From an uncultured Flaviramulus sp. (lineage in GTDB: Bacteria > Bacteroidota > Bacteroidia > Flavobacteriales > Flavobacteriaceae), in assembly GCA_947495125.1 (NCBI GenBank), contig CANLXL010000002.1:434001-498000 (forward strand): 64,000 bases of DNA, in the 5' to 3' direction. The notes beneath the pieces are model-generated. The model did no database searches, was not told the origin of the DNA, and saw nothing but the letters and a program-made list of their open reading frames with translations. Shown here one piece after another: positions 36,293 to 45,550 of the stretch; within the stretch, counting starts at the first letter, position 1, and each line of letters begins with the position of its first letter. Made by a program: the position numbers and the translations under genes.

Positions 36293-37771
36293 ATGAAAAA
36301 ATCGATCTTCCTATTAATTCTAACCTGTTTTATTTTTTCAAATCATAGCTATTCACAAGATAAATACGAACCTACTTGGGCATCTTTAGATTCGAGACCG
36401 ATTCCGGAGTGGTTTCAAAATGCAAAATTTGGAATCTTTATTCATTGGGGACCATATTCAGTTCCTGCATGGTCACCCAAAGGAACCTATTCCGAATGGT
36501 ACCAATACTGGTTACAGAGTAAAGCGCTTTTCGGAAATGGCGATTTTAAAGGTGACGAGGTTACCCGTTTTCATGAAAAGACCTACGGTAAGGACTTCCC
36601 CTATTATAATTTTGGAGACCTGTTCAAAGCCGATTTGTTCAATCCGGATGAATGGGCGCAGCTTTTTGAGAAAGCGGGCGCAAAATATATCGTACTGACC
36701 TCCAAGCATCATGATGGATTTACTTTATGGCCAAATAAAGAAGCAAACGATAGAGGCTTTGCCTGGAACAGTATGGAAGTTGGAGCCAAAAGAGATTTGG
36801 TAGGAGAGTTAAGTACTGCAGTAAAAAAGACCAATGTAAAAATGGGACTGTATTATTCACTTTACGAATGGTACCACCCGCTATGGCAAAACGATAAGCC
36901 TCGCTTTGTTGATGAACATTTTATACCTCAAATTAAAGATTTAGTAAACAAATATTCACCCGATATTTTATGGGCTGATGGCGAATGGGACATGGAAGAT
37001 GAGAAATGGAAATCCAAACAGCTTTTAGCTTGGCTGTTTAACGAGTCTCCCGTAAAAGAATCCATCGTTATAAATGATAGATGGGGGAAAGGTATCAGAA
37101 AAAAACACGGTGGTTATTTCACCACCGAATATGAAGCTGAAGCTCCGGAATTCACCAAACCATGGGAAGAATGCAGAGGTATGGGCTTCTCTTTCGGGTA
37201 TAACCAAAATGAAGACTCCCAGGATTATAATTCTCCTAAAACATTGGTGCTGATGCTTACTAATATTGTAAGTACGGGTGGAAATCTATTATTAGATATT
37301 GGTCCGGATGGTAGAGGAAACATTCCTCCAATCATGCAAGAACGCCTTTTACAAATAGGAAGTTGGTTGGAAACCAATGGGGAAGCCATTTATAACACAA
37401 GACCATGGAAATCATCGTTTCAATGGTCTGAAGGAGAACGCAATTTTAAGCCCAAACAGCATTATTTAGGAGGTGATTTTATTTTAAAACAAACGATCGA
37501 TCCTGAGCCGGGGTACGCTGTTAAAGAATTATTTTTTACACAAACAGCCGATGCCTATTATGTGATTTCACCTAAATGGCCCGGTGGACATATGACGATT
37601 AAAGATGTAAAACTTCCAAAGGGTACTAAAATAAATCTTTTGGCCACAGGTGAAGGGTTAAAGTGGAAGACCTCAGGTAAAAACGTTGTTGTTGAAATGC
37701 CTGCCTATCAACCAAACAAAATGAAGGAATCTGATAGTTACGCCTATGTATTCAGAATTTCTAAAAAGTAA
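36293..37771 (+). CDS. Alpha-L-fucosidase, GH29 (canonical A-type)
   Basis: A 492-residue secreted enzyme (signal peptide ending HSYSQ). GH29 blocks are FGIFIHWGPYSVPAWSPKGTYSEWYQYWL, YIVLTSKHHDGFTLWPN, LYYSLYEWYHPLW, DILWADGEWD with the nucleophilic Asp, EYEAEAPEFTKPWEECRGMGFSFGY with the acid/base region, and GGNLLLDIGPDGRGNIP. A C-terminal beta-sandwich follows to residue 492, as in full-length family members. It removes terminal L-fucose, probably from varied linkages as A-type enzymes do. It is the first of three GH29 genes packed within a few bases of each other. Confidence 0.95.
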   Translation: MKKSIFLLILTCFIFSNHSYSQDKYEPTWASLDSRPIPEWFQNAKFGIFIHWGPYSVPAWSPKGTYSEWYQYWLQSKALFGNGDFKGDEVTRFHEKTYGKDFPYYNFGDLFKADLFNPDEWAQLFEKAGAKYIVLTSKHHDGFTLWPNKEANDRGFAWNSMEVGAKRDLVGELSTAVKKTNVKMGLYYSLYEWYHPLWQNDKPRFVDEHFIPQIKDLVNKYSPDILWADGEWDMEDEKWKSKQLLAWLFNESPVKESIVINDRWGKGIRKKHGGYFTTEYEAEAPEFTKPWEECRGMGFSFGYNQNEDSQDYNSPKTLVLMLTNIVSTGGNLLLDIGPDGRGNIPPIMQERLLQIGSWLETNGEAIYNTRPWKSSFQWSEGERNFKPKQHYLGGDFILKQTIDPEPGYAVKELFFTQTADAYYVISPKWPGGHMTIKDVKLPKGTKINLLATGEGLKWKTSGKNVVVEMPAYQPNKMKESDSYAYVFRISKK

Positions 37772-37774
37772 AAT

Positions 37775-38827
37775 ATGAAAGGAAATAGAAACATATTTTT
37801 TTTAGTACTGGTATGTATTTGTCTAAAGACTCAGGCTCAGGAAAAAACAGATTTCTTAAAAGAAAGCCCTTCGGAATATGAAACCCGAATGCAGTGGTTC
37901 TCTGATGCTAAATATGGGATGTTTATACATTTTGGACTCTATAGTCAGCTTGGAGGTGTATGGAAAGGAAAGTCGTATGATGGTTATGCGGAGTGGATTC
38001 AATCTAATGCCGATATTGCAGCGCAGGAATATGCAATGCTTACTACCACATTTAACCCAAAAGATTTTGATGCCGATTTTATTGCCGAAACAGCAAAAAA
38101 AGCCGGTATGAAATATATCGTTATTACAACCAAGCATCATGAAGGATTTTGTCTCTGGGATAGTAAATACACTAATTTTGATGTTGCCAGTACACCCTTT
38201 AAAAGGGATCTATTGAAAGAACTGAGTGTCGCCTGCCGTAAATATGGATTAAAATTCGGAACCTATTACAGTATTATAGATTGGCATCATCCATCTCAGG
38301 AACGCAATATTGATGGTGACAACCCATGGGGCTGGTGGGGTGAAATAAGAATGAAGTATAAAAAAAGGAATGGGTATATTGATTACATGAAAAATCAATT
38401 GAGAGAACTGATTGAAAATTATGATTCGGATATTATGTGGTTCGATGGTGATTGGGTAGAGTGGTGGAATATGGAAGTCGGTGCAGATTTGTACCAATAT
38501 ATTAGAGCATTAAAGCCAGATATCATTATTAATAATAGGGTTTCTAAAAGAGCGAAATTTAAAAAGGATTTTGGAACACCGGAACAGGAACACCCGGGTG
38601 AAACATTAAAATATAAATGGGAAGCCTGTTACACTATGAATCATTCCTGGGGTTTTAAAGCAAATGATACCGATTGGAAAAGCCCGGAAGTGGTTTACAA
38701 AAAATTAAAAGATATTAATGATAAGGGAGGTAATTTGCTGTTGAATGTTGGTCCGGACGGCAAGGGTAATATTCCTGATGAAAGCGTTGAAATTTTAATA
38801 AAGGTTGGTAACATGTTACAAAAGTAA
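37775..38827 (+). CDS. Alpha-L-fucosidase, GH29, short form lacking C-terminal domain
   Basis: A 350-residue secreted GH29 protein (signal ending KTQAQ). The barrel is complete: YGMFIHFGLYSQLGG, YIVITTKHHEGFCLWDS, YYSIIDWHHPSQERN, DIMWFDGDWVEWW with the nucleophile, YKWEACYTMNHSWGF and GGNLLLNVGPDGKGNIPDESVEIL. The protein stops right after the barrel, about 100-140 residues shorter than typical members. The gene is intact, with no sign of frameshift, so this is probably a natural short form. It starts 3 bp after the previous GH29 gene and ends 1 bp before the next, implying tight co-expression. Confidence 0.93.
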   Translation: MKGNRNIFFLVLVCICLKTQAQEKTDFLKESPSEYETRMQWFSDAKYGMFIHFGLYSQLGGVWKGKSYDGYAEWIQSNADIAAQEYAMLTTTFNPKDFDADFIAETAKKAGMKYIVITTKHHEGFCLWDSKYTNFDVASTPFKRDLLKELSVACRKYGLKFGTYYSIIDWHHPSQERNIDGDNPWGWWGEIRMKYKKRNGYIDYMKNQLRELIENYDSDIMWFDGDWVEWWNMEVGADLYQYIRALKPDIIINNRVSKRAKFKKDFGTPEQEHPGETLKYKWEACYTMNHSWGFKANDTDWKSPEVVYKKLKDINDKGGNLLLNVGPDGKGNIPDESVEILIKVGNMLQK

Positions 38828-38828
38828 A

Positions 38829-41105
38829 ATGGATATAAATTTTATAAAACAATTGAAGTATATCAATAAAGGAGTGCACTTTGCATGTTTGGGTATTTGT
38901 ATTTTAATACAATCGTCATGTGCACAAGAACACAAAACTAAAGGGTTAGAAGTAAAAAGTACTTATGAAGTCTTGGAAAGTGATTCTAAAGAAACCATAA
39001 TACAAAAAGCTGCTCATGTGGTGCCAACCAAGAATCAATATGAGGCTTTAAAAAACGAATTTATTGCCTTTATTCATTTCGGACCTAATACCTTCACCAG
39101 GATGGAATGGGGTAATGGTATGGAGGATCCAAAAGTGTTTAATCTTGAAACTTTAGACACAGATCAATGGTGTAAAGCCATGAAAAGTGCCGGGATGAAA
39201 ATGGTTATTATTACTGTTAAGCATCACGATGGATTTGTATTATGGCAAAGCAGATATACAAAGCATGGTATTATGTCGACACCATTTCAGGATGGCAAAG
39301 GAGATGTGTTAAAAGAGCTTTCAGTATCTTGTCAGAAATTCGGATTAAAGCTTGGCGTTTATTTGTCACCCGCAGATCTTTATCAAATCGAAAATAAAGA
39401 AGGCCTATACGGGAATTTAAGCACTTATAGTGATCGCATTATCCCAAGACCTGTTGAAGGACGTCCATTCAGTAATAAAACGAGCTTCACCTTCAACGTG
39501 GATGATTATAATGAGTATTTCTTGAATCAGCTCTTTGAATTACTAACCGAATATGGACCAATCCATGAAGTTTGGTTCGACGGTGCACACCCTAAGCGTA
39601 AAGGTGGTCAGAAGTATAATTATTTAGCATGGAAAGAATTGATTTCTACCTTAGCCCCCGAAGCTGTCGTGTTTGGTAAACAAGATATACGATGGTGTGG
39701 AAATGAATCCGGCGGGACCAGAGATACCGAATGGAATGTCATTCCATATATGGACGATCCAAAGCTAATGAATCGCTTTGGTGACCTTACGGAAAAAGAT
39801 TTGGGAAGTAGAGAGAAGTTATATAATGGTAAGTTTTTACATTATCAACAGGCCGAAACGAATACCTCCATTCGGGAAGGTTGGTTTTACAGAGATGATA
39901 CCTCTCAAAAAGTACGTAGTACGGATGATGTATTCGATATTTATGAACGTTCAGTTGGAGGGAATTCAACATTTTTATTAAATATTCCACCGAATAGAGA
40001 GGGCTTATTCTCTCCTGAAGATGTGAAGGTATTGGGTGAAGTCGGAGATAGAATTAGAGCAACTTATCATCAGAATTTATTTAAAAATGGTTCAGGATCC
40101 GGCAAGGCCTTGGATGAAGATACTGCAAGTTATGAGCTATTAGACCATGCAGATAAAGAAATTATAATGACCACTAAAGAACCGGTTACTATAAACAGAC
40201 TGGTTATTCAAGAGGCTATTGCGACACATGGAGAGCGTGTGGAAAAACATGCGGTAGATGTATGGATTAACAAGGCATGGAAAACAATTGCCGAAGCATC
40301 CAACATAGGCTATAAACGAATTCTTCGTTTTCCTGAAGTAACATCAAATAAATTCAGAATTAGAATTCTGGAATCCCGTTTTCACCCGGCCATTTCAAAC
40401 ATTACCGCGCATTATTATAAAACAAGACCTCCACAACTTGCTATATCAAGACATTTTGACGGGCTGTTAAATATAGAGCCTAAGGAGCATGATTTTGGAT
40501 GGAAACCTCATGGTGAAAATATCACGGATAATTTAAATGCTGATTATGAGATCAGGTACACAACAGATGGTAGTAATCCGACCAAAGATTCCGAATTGTT
40601 TAAAGAAGGCGTTAACATAGCTTCGAAAGAGGTTAAAGCCATAGCTATTGATAAGAACGAGGTAGGGAGCATGGCATCACATGTATTCGGAATACTAAAA
40701 ACGGATTGGAAACTTGTGGATTCCGATAGTTCAACAGGAAACCGTACACCAAATCTTGCTTTCGATGAAAACGCAAATACGTATTGGCAATCCAAAAAGG
40801 GTAATGATAAACATTTTATAACGATCGATCTAAAAAAAGCCTATACACTAAAAGGGTTCGCCTATACGCCACAAACCAGTACTTCTGAAGGCATGATTGA
40901 AGAAGGTGTTCTTTTGGTGAGTCAGGATGGAAAAAAATGGACGAAGCATGCCGATTTCAAGTTCGGAAATTTAATTAACGATCCGGTTAGAAGAAGTTTC
41001 TATTTTAAAGTTCCGGTGACGGCGCAATTTGTGAAAATACAATCTAAGACTATCGCTGGTGGAGGAAAATCGGCGACTATAGCTGAGTTGGATTTTTTTG
41101 AATAG
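38829..41105 (+). CDS. Alpha-L-fucosidase, GH29 (B-type) with C-terminal chitobiase-like and F5/8 discoidin domains
   Basis: The track start (38805) overlaps the previous gene. The ATG at 38829, 1 bp after that stop, gives a lipoprotein signal (ILIQSSCAQE) and is preferred (758 residues). The GH29 domain spans ~60-400: FIHFGPNTFTRMEWGNG, MVIITVKHHDGFVLWQSRYTKHGIMSTPFQDGKGD, VYLSPADLYQ and HEVWFDGAHPKRKGGQKYNY with the nucleophile. A beta-sandwich then precedes a chitobiase-C-like domain (YEIRYTTDGSNPTKDSELF) and a discoidin/CBM32-type domain ending IAELDFFE. B-type GH29 enzymes favour branched alpha-1,3/1,4 fucose. Confidence 0.92.
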   Translation: MDINFIKQLKYINKGVHFACLGICILIQSSCAQEHKTKGLEVKSTYEVLESDSKETIIQKAAHVVPTKNQYEALKNEFIAFIHFGPNTFTRMEWGNGMEDPKVFNLETLDTDQWCKAMKSAGMKMVIITVKHHDGFVLWQSRYTKHGIMSTPFQDGKGDVLKELSVSCQKFGLKLGVYLSPADLYQIENKEGLYGNLSTYSDRIIPRPVEGRPFSNKTSFTFNVDDYNEYFLNQLFELLTEYGPIHEVWFDGAHPKRKGGQKYNYLAWKELISTLAPEAVVFGKQDIRWCGNESGGTRDTEWNVIPYMDDPKLMNRFGDLTEKDLGSREKLYNGKFLHYQQAETNTSIREGWFYRDDTSQKVRSTDDVFDIYERSVGGNSTFLLNIPPNREGLFSPEDVKVLGEVGDRIRATYHQNLFKNGSGSGKALDEDTASYELLDHADKEIIMTTKEPVTINRLVIQEAIATHGERVEKHAVDVWINKAWKTIAEASNIGYKRILRFPEVTSNKFRIRILESRFHPAISNITAHYYKTRPPQLAISRHFDGLLNIEPKEHDFGWKPHGENITDNLNADYEIRYTTDGSNPTKDSELFKEGVNIASKEVKAIAIDKNEVGSMASHVFGILKTDWKLVDSDSSTGNRTPNLAFDENANTYWQSKKGNDKHFITIDLKKAYTLKGFAYTPQTSTSEGMIEEGVLLVSQDGKKWTKHADFKFGNLINDPVRRSFYFKVPVTAQFVKIQSKTIAGGGKSATIAELDFFE

Positions 41106-41145
41106 TTATTTTATTTATTAAATCAATTCATAAATATCAGTACTT

Positions 41146-42426
41146 ATGAAAAAAAATATCATTCTAGGGCTGTTTGTTTTGGCTACTATGGTAAGCTGTA
41201 CGGCGAACAAAGAGGAAAAATCTTTTCAAACTTCCGATATTAATACATTGTATAAAGCTGCGCCAGAAGGGGTTAAAACCAAATGGTTTAGTTCGGAGAA
41301 TAAAAAAGGAGAAAAGGGAAAAGGCGGGCAAACCAATAAAGGTGCTAAAGGTGATGCTTTTACAATGATTGGGCCCGGTGATAGCACGATTCTATTAGAA
41401 CACCAGGGAGCCGGAATAATAACCAAAATATGGTCGGCCAATTCAACACAATGGTCTGAAGAAGATCGGCGTAAATTAAGCATCAATATGTATTGGGATA
41501 ATGAAGAAAAACCAGCAGTTTCAGTGCCATTTTCTGATTTTTTCGGAATCGGACTGGGTTTAATGACGCCTTTTGAAAATGCGTTCTTTTCTATGCCGGA
41601 AGGACGGTCTTTCAACTGTGCTATTCCAATGCCATTTCGGAAGGCGGCAAAGATTGAAGTCGTGAACGAAAGTGATAAGTTTATTATGTTTTATTATAAG
41701 ATCAATATGGTTGAATTACCAAAACTTGATGACGATGCTTTATATTTTCATGCCTTTTGGAATCGGGAAATTGAAACCGAAAAGGGTAAAGATTATACAA
41801 TCTTACCTAAAATAGAAGGCCAGGGAAGATACCTGGGAACCAATATTGGTGTAATAGGTAATGAAAAATACAGAGGGTCCTGGTTTGGAGAAGGTGAGGT
41901 TAAGATTTATTTGGATGGCGATCGTGAGTTCCCATCGTTGGTTGGAACCGGAACGGAAGATTATATAGGAACTGGTTGGGGGCAGGGAGAATATGCCCAT
42001 ACTATTCAGGGTTCAACAATTTCAAATAAGGCCTTCGATTTGTATACCTTTTACCGCTTTCATACCTATGACCCGGTTTACTTTCATAACGATTGCAGGA
42101 TAACCATTCAGCAAATAGGAAATTCAACAAAACAGGGTATTATTGATATGATCGAAAAAGGAGCAGAAATTATCCCTGTTTGGTCTTATGTTGAGAAGGA
42201 TGGTTACGATGCCGCCAAGCGTTATTTAGACATGGGAAATCCACCTTCAGTATATAGTGAGAACTTCCCGGATGGAGTATCCACGAATTTTTATAGAAAC
42301 GATGATGTGTCGTCAACGGCCTATTTCTATTTAGATAAACCTTCATCGTCATTACCCAAATTGCCGTCTGTGGAAATGAGAACAAAACGCTTAAAGGAAA
42401 AAGTATTTGATAAGTTAAAAAAATAA
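41146..42426 (+). CDS. GH172-family glycosidase (DUF2961), lipoprotein
   Basis: A 426-residue lipoprotein (MVSCTANKEE) with a low-complexity KKGEKGKGGQTNKGAKGD segment at ~50-65. It then shows DUF2961/GH172 blocks: ILLEHQGAGIITKIWSAN, INMYWDNEEKPAVSVPFSDFFGIG, NCAIPMPFRKAAKIEVVNES, FYYKINMVELPKL, YLDGDREFPSLVGTGTEDYIGTGWGQGEYAH and FYRFHTYDPVYFHNDCRITIQQIG. Characterised GH172 enzymes act on alpha-fructofuranosyl or D-arabinofuranosyl linkages. Neither sugar is expected in a plain fucan or mannan, so the substrate here is open. It sits 6 bp before the propeller-GH29 fusion. Confidence 0.88.
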   Translation: MKKNIILGLFVLATMVSCTANKEEKSFQTSDINTLYKAAPEGVKTKWFSSENKKGEKGKGGQTNKGAKGDAFTMIGPGDSTILLEHQGAGIITKIWSANSTQWSEEDRRKLSINMYWDNEEKPAVSVPFSDFFGIGLGLMTPFENAFFSMPEGRSFNCAIPMPFRKAAKIEVVNESDKFIMFYYKINMVELPKLDDDALYFHAFWNREIETEKGKDYTILPKIEGQGRYLGTNIGVIGNEKYRGSWFGEGEVKIYLDGDREFPSLVGTGTEDYIGTGWGQGEYAHTIQGSTISNKAFDLYTFYRFHTYDPVYFHNDCRITIQQIGNSTKQGIIDMIEKGAEIIPVWSYVEKDGYDAAKRYLDMGNPPSVYSENFPDGVSTNFYRNDDVSSTAYFYLDKPSSSLPKLPSVEMRTKRLKEKVFDKLKK

Positions 42427-42432
42427 AGAGCG

Positions 42433-44820
42433 ATGAAAAAAATCAAAGTTACCATCACCCTGATTATATTCTTCATTTTTGGCGCAATCGCACAGGAAAG
42501 CACAGATGACTTAAGGATATATGATAATTTTGAACCCATTTCATCTGAGAATATTTTTAAAACAGAAGGCTATTATAATTGGGGAGCATCCATTATAAAA
42601 GATCATAAAGGCAAGTACCATTTGTTTTATTCACGTTGGAAAAGAAAGTATACCTTTTACGGTTGGTTAACACATTCTGAAGTCGCCCACGCCACTTCTA
42701 AAAGCCCAACAGGGCCTTGGAAATATCAGGAAACTGCGCTTAAAGGAGAAGGAGGCGAAAGTTGGGATGCGATTACGGCACACAACCCTAAGATCAAATA
42801 CTTTAATGGTAAATATTATTTATATTATATCGCCACGAATATGGGAGATAAAACCATTTCAGAAGAAGAATTACAAGAAACTTCTAAAGTGGGTTATAGC
42901 CATCCAAATTGGAAAATCTTACGAACCAACCAACGTACTGGAGTTGCTGTTTCGAACAGTATCAATGGACCATGGGAACGCTCGAACCAGCCCTTAGTTG
43001 AACCTTCAGGACCGATTACTACCCTAACGGTAAACCCGGCTATCGATCAGGGAAAAGATGGTAAATTCTATTTGATCGTAAAAGGAGATAAACCCAACAC
43101 AAAGAAATTTATTAGAAACCAGGCTATTGCGGTTTCAGATTCTCCCGCCGGACCTTTCGAAATTCAGAAAAAACCGGTGATCGATTATATGGATACTGAA
43201 GATATGTCTGTATGGTATGATGAAACCAGGCAACGTTTTTATGGCATTTTTCATGCCCACACCTTTATAGGTTTGGTAACTTCTGAAGATGGAATCCATT
43301 GGAAAAAATCCAATGAACATGTTTTAAAACTGAAAACATTAAAGATGAAAGACGGATCTGTTTTAAAACCGGATAGGATGGAACGTCCGTTTATTTACCA
43401 CGAGAATGGCGTACCCAAAGTTTTGAGCGTAGCGGTTAAAAAGGGTGATGAATCTTATAGTGTTTATATTCCTATTGAAACACCGAAATACCCGAAACCT
43501 AATAAGAGACAATTAGCATGGCAAGAGGCCGAATTGGGCGTGGTATATCATTACGATTTACATGTTTTTGACGGAAAGAAATACGGACAAGGTAACAACC
43601 GAATTGACCCTGTTCCGGATTATCAAATATTCAATCCGAAACATTTGGATACCGATCAATGGGTGAAAGCGGCTAAGGACGCCGGTGCTAAGTTCGCTAT
43701 TCTTACAGCAACGCACGAGACCGGTTTTGCCTTGTATCAATCTGATGTGAATCCATATAGTTTAAAAGCCGTAAAATGGAGAGATGGAAAAGGAGATATT
43801 GTTGCCGATTTTGTGGCCTCATGTAGAAAATATGGTATAAAACCGGGTATTTATTTAGGAATCCGTTGGAACTCGTTTATGGGAGTTCATGATTTTAAAG
43901 TAAACGGTGAAGGCGATTTTAGGAAAAATAGGCAAAAATGGTATAACAAGATGGTAGAAGGTATGGTAAAAGAAATCTGTACCAAATATGGAGAGCTCTT
44001 CGAAATTTGGTTTGATGGTGGTGCAGACCATCCCGATAATGGAGCGCCCGACGTACTCCCAATTGTACGTCAGTACCAACCTAATTGCTTGTTTTATCAT
44101 AATGGTCAGTTAGCTGAAGCCCGATGGGGAGGATCAGAGTCAGGAACAGTGTCGTACCCAAGTTGGGCAACTTTCCCATATAGATCGACGGGAGCCGGGG
44201 AGACTGCGCAAAAAAATATCTATAAGAACAATTATAAATTGCTAAAACAAGGCGATCCAAAAGCTGAATTTTGGGTTCCGGCCATGTCTGATGCGCCCTT
44301 GCGAGGATATAATGGCAGGCATGAATGGTTTTGGGAGCCCGGAGATGAAGCCCATGTTTTTCCATTAGACAATTTGATGGATATGTATTATAAATCTATA
44401 GGGCGTAATTCTACGCTCATTATGGGACTAACGCCAGACCCACATGGATTAATGCCAGACCCGGATGTAAAGCGTCTAAAGGAGTGGGGAGACGAAATTA
44501 AAAGACGATTTCAAACGCCCTTGGCATCAACTTCCGGAAGTGGTAATAAACTCACACTTAAGCTTGAGTCTGAAAAAAAGATCAACCATATTATCATTCA
44601 GGAAGATATCCAACATGGAGAACGCATAAGAAACTATATTGTTGAAGGTCTGGTAAATGGAAAATGGCAAACCTTTGCTGAAGGTCAAAGTGTTGGTCAT
44701 AAAAGGATTCAACAGTTTAAAGATGTTCGAGTTAATCGTATTAGAATTAAGGTACTAAAAGCTGATAGAGAACCTCGAATAAAGGCATTAAGTGTTTACT
44801 ATGTAGATTCGTTAAAATGA
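42433..44820 (+). CDS. Fusion: five-bladed beta-propeller (GH43/GH117-like) plus GH29 fucosidase
   Basis: A 795-residue secreted protein (signal ending FGAIAQ). Residues ~25-345 look like a five-bladed propeller glycosidase domain with repeated blade motifs: GASIIKDHKGKYHLFYSRW, AHNPKIKYFNGKYYLYYIA, NPAIDQGKDGKFYLIVKG, EDMSVWYDETRQRFYGIFHAH and RPFIYHENGVPKVLS. Residues ~356-795 are a B-type GH29: AELGVVYHYDLHVFDG, FAILTATHETGFALYQSD, LGIRWNSFMG, FEIWFDGGADHPDNGAPD with the nucleophile, RNSTLIMGLTPDPHGL and a C-terminal sandwich. It could remove two neighbouring sugars. It overlaps the next gene by 4 bp (ATGA). Confidence 0.85.
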   Translation: MKKIKVTITLIIFFIFGAIAQESTDDLRIYDNFEPISSENIFKTEGYYNWGASIIKDHKGKYHLFYSRWKRKYTFYGWLTHSEVAHATSKSPTGPWKYQETALKGEGGESWDAITAHNPKIKYFNGKYYLYYIATNMGDKTISEEELQETSKVGYSHPNWKILRTNQRTGVAVSNSINGPWERSNQPLVEPSGPITTLTVNPAIDQGKDGKFYLIVKGDKPNTKKFIRNQAIAVSDSPAGPFEIQKKPVIDYMDTEDMSVWYDETRQRFYGIFHAHTFIGLVTSEDGIHWKKSNEHVLKLKTLKMKDGSVLKPDRMERPFIYHENGVPKVLSVAVKKGDESYSVYIPIETPKYPKPNKRQLAWQEAELGVVYHYDLHVFDGKKYGQGNNRIDPVPDYQIFNPKHLDTDQWVKAAKDAGAKFAILTATHETGFALYQSDVNPYSLKAVKWRDGKGDIVADFVASCRKYGIKPGIYLGIRWNSFMGVHDFKVNGEGDFRKNRQKWYNKMVEGMVKEICTKYGELFEIWFDGGADHPDNGAPDVLPIVRQYQPNCLFYHNGQLAEARWGGSESGTVSYPSWATFPYRSTGAGETAQKNIYKNNYKLLKQGDPKAEFWVPAMSDAPLRGYNGRHEWFWEPGDEAHVFPLDNLMDMYYKSIGRNSTLIMGLTPDPHGLMPDPDVKRLKEWGDEIKRRFQTPLASTSGSGNKLTLKLESEKKINHIIIQEDIQHGERIRNYIVEGLVNGKWQTFAEGQSVGHKRIQQFKDVRVNRIRIKVLKADREPRIKALSVYYVDSLK

Positions 44821-45503
44821 AGTACCCTTTTAAAACTAAAATGATTTTAATCATACCGCTTTTAGTGGTATTGATAACCAGTGGTTTTTCAAATAAGAAG
44901 CCGCGGATTTTAATTATTGGAGATTCTATTTCCATAGGTTATACACCTGTTGTGGAACAAGACCTTAAAGAGGTAGCATTGGTGAAGCACAACCTAGGGA
45001 ATGCGGAACATACGGGTACGGGGTTAGAGAAAATTGAAGAATGGATAGGGGATACAGATTGGGATATCATTCAGTTTAACTGGGGTTTATGGGATTTATG
45101 CTATAGGCACCCTGATGCTAAAGTATATGGAAATAGAGATAAGGTAAATGGAAAAATCACGCATTCACTTGATGTATATCGCTCTAATCTTGAAGATTTA
45201 GTGCTAAGAATGAAACAGTTGTCTGATGCAAAGTTGATTTTTATAACAACGAGTTATGTCCCGAATGAAGAAGCCGGGCGTTTTTCCGAAGATGCTTTGT
45301 CATATAATCGTGTTGCGAAAGAAGTGATGGACAGGCATAACATTCTTATCCATGATATTTATAAGAAATCAAGGAACATTCATAGGAATTATGGACAGGG
45401 TGAAGATGATGTTCATTACACAAAATTGGGTTACGAAAAATTAGGTAAACGCGTATCAAAATTTTTGGTAGTCCAATTGAAAGCAATAGGCAAAAACAGA
45501 TGA
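44817..45503 (+). CDS. SGNH/GDSL-family esterase
   Basis: A 228-residue exported esterase with a short hydrophobic N-terminus (MILIIPLLVVLITSGFS). SGNH landmarks are ILIIGDSISIGYTP with the nucleophilic Ser, KHNLGNAEHTG, QFNWGLWDLCYRH in place of the usual GxND block, and DDVHYTKLGYEKLG with the Asp/His pair. The start overlaps the stop of the upstream propeller-GH29 gene (ATGA), so translation is coupled. It likely deacylates the fucosylated substrate to expose it to the fucosidase. The acyl group is unknown. Confidence 0.85.
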   Translation: MKYPFKTKMILIIPLLVVLITSGFSNKKPRILIIGDSISIGYTPVVEQDLKEVALVKHNLGNAEHTGTGLEKIEEWIGDTDWDIIQFNWGLWDLCYRHPDAKVYGNRDKVNGKITHSLDVYRSNLEDLVLRMKQLSDAKLIFITTSYVPNEEAGRFSEDALSYNRVAKEVMDRHNILIHDIYKKSRNIHRNYGQGEDDVHYTKLGYEKLGKRVSKFLVVQLKAIGKNR

Positions 45504-45550
45504 ATTTTGATTTAAGAATTAGAAAATAACGGATCACAAATACAAAAAGT

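Noticed and set aside
41226-41615. 129-codon minus-strand ORF within the GH172 gene
   Set aside because: Shadow ORF; its proline/serine-rich sequence mirrors the Lys/Gly-rich segment of the real gene.
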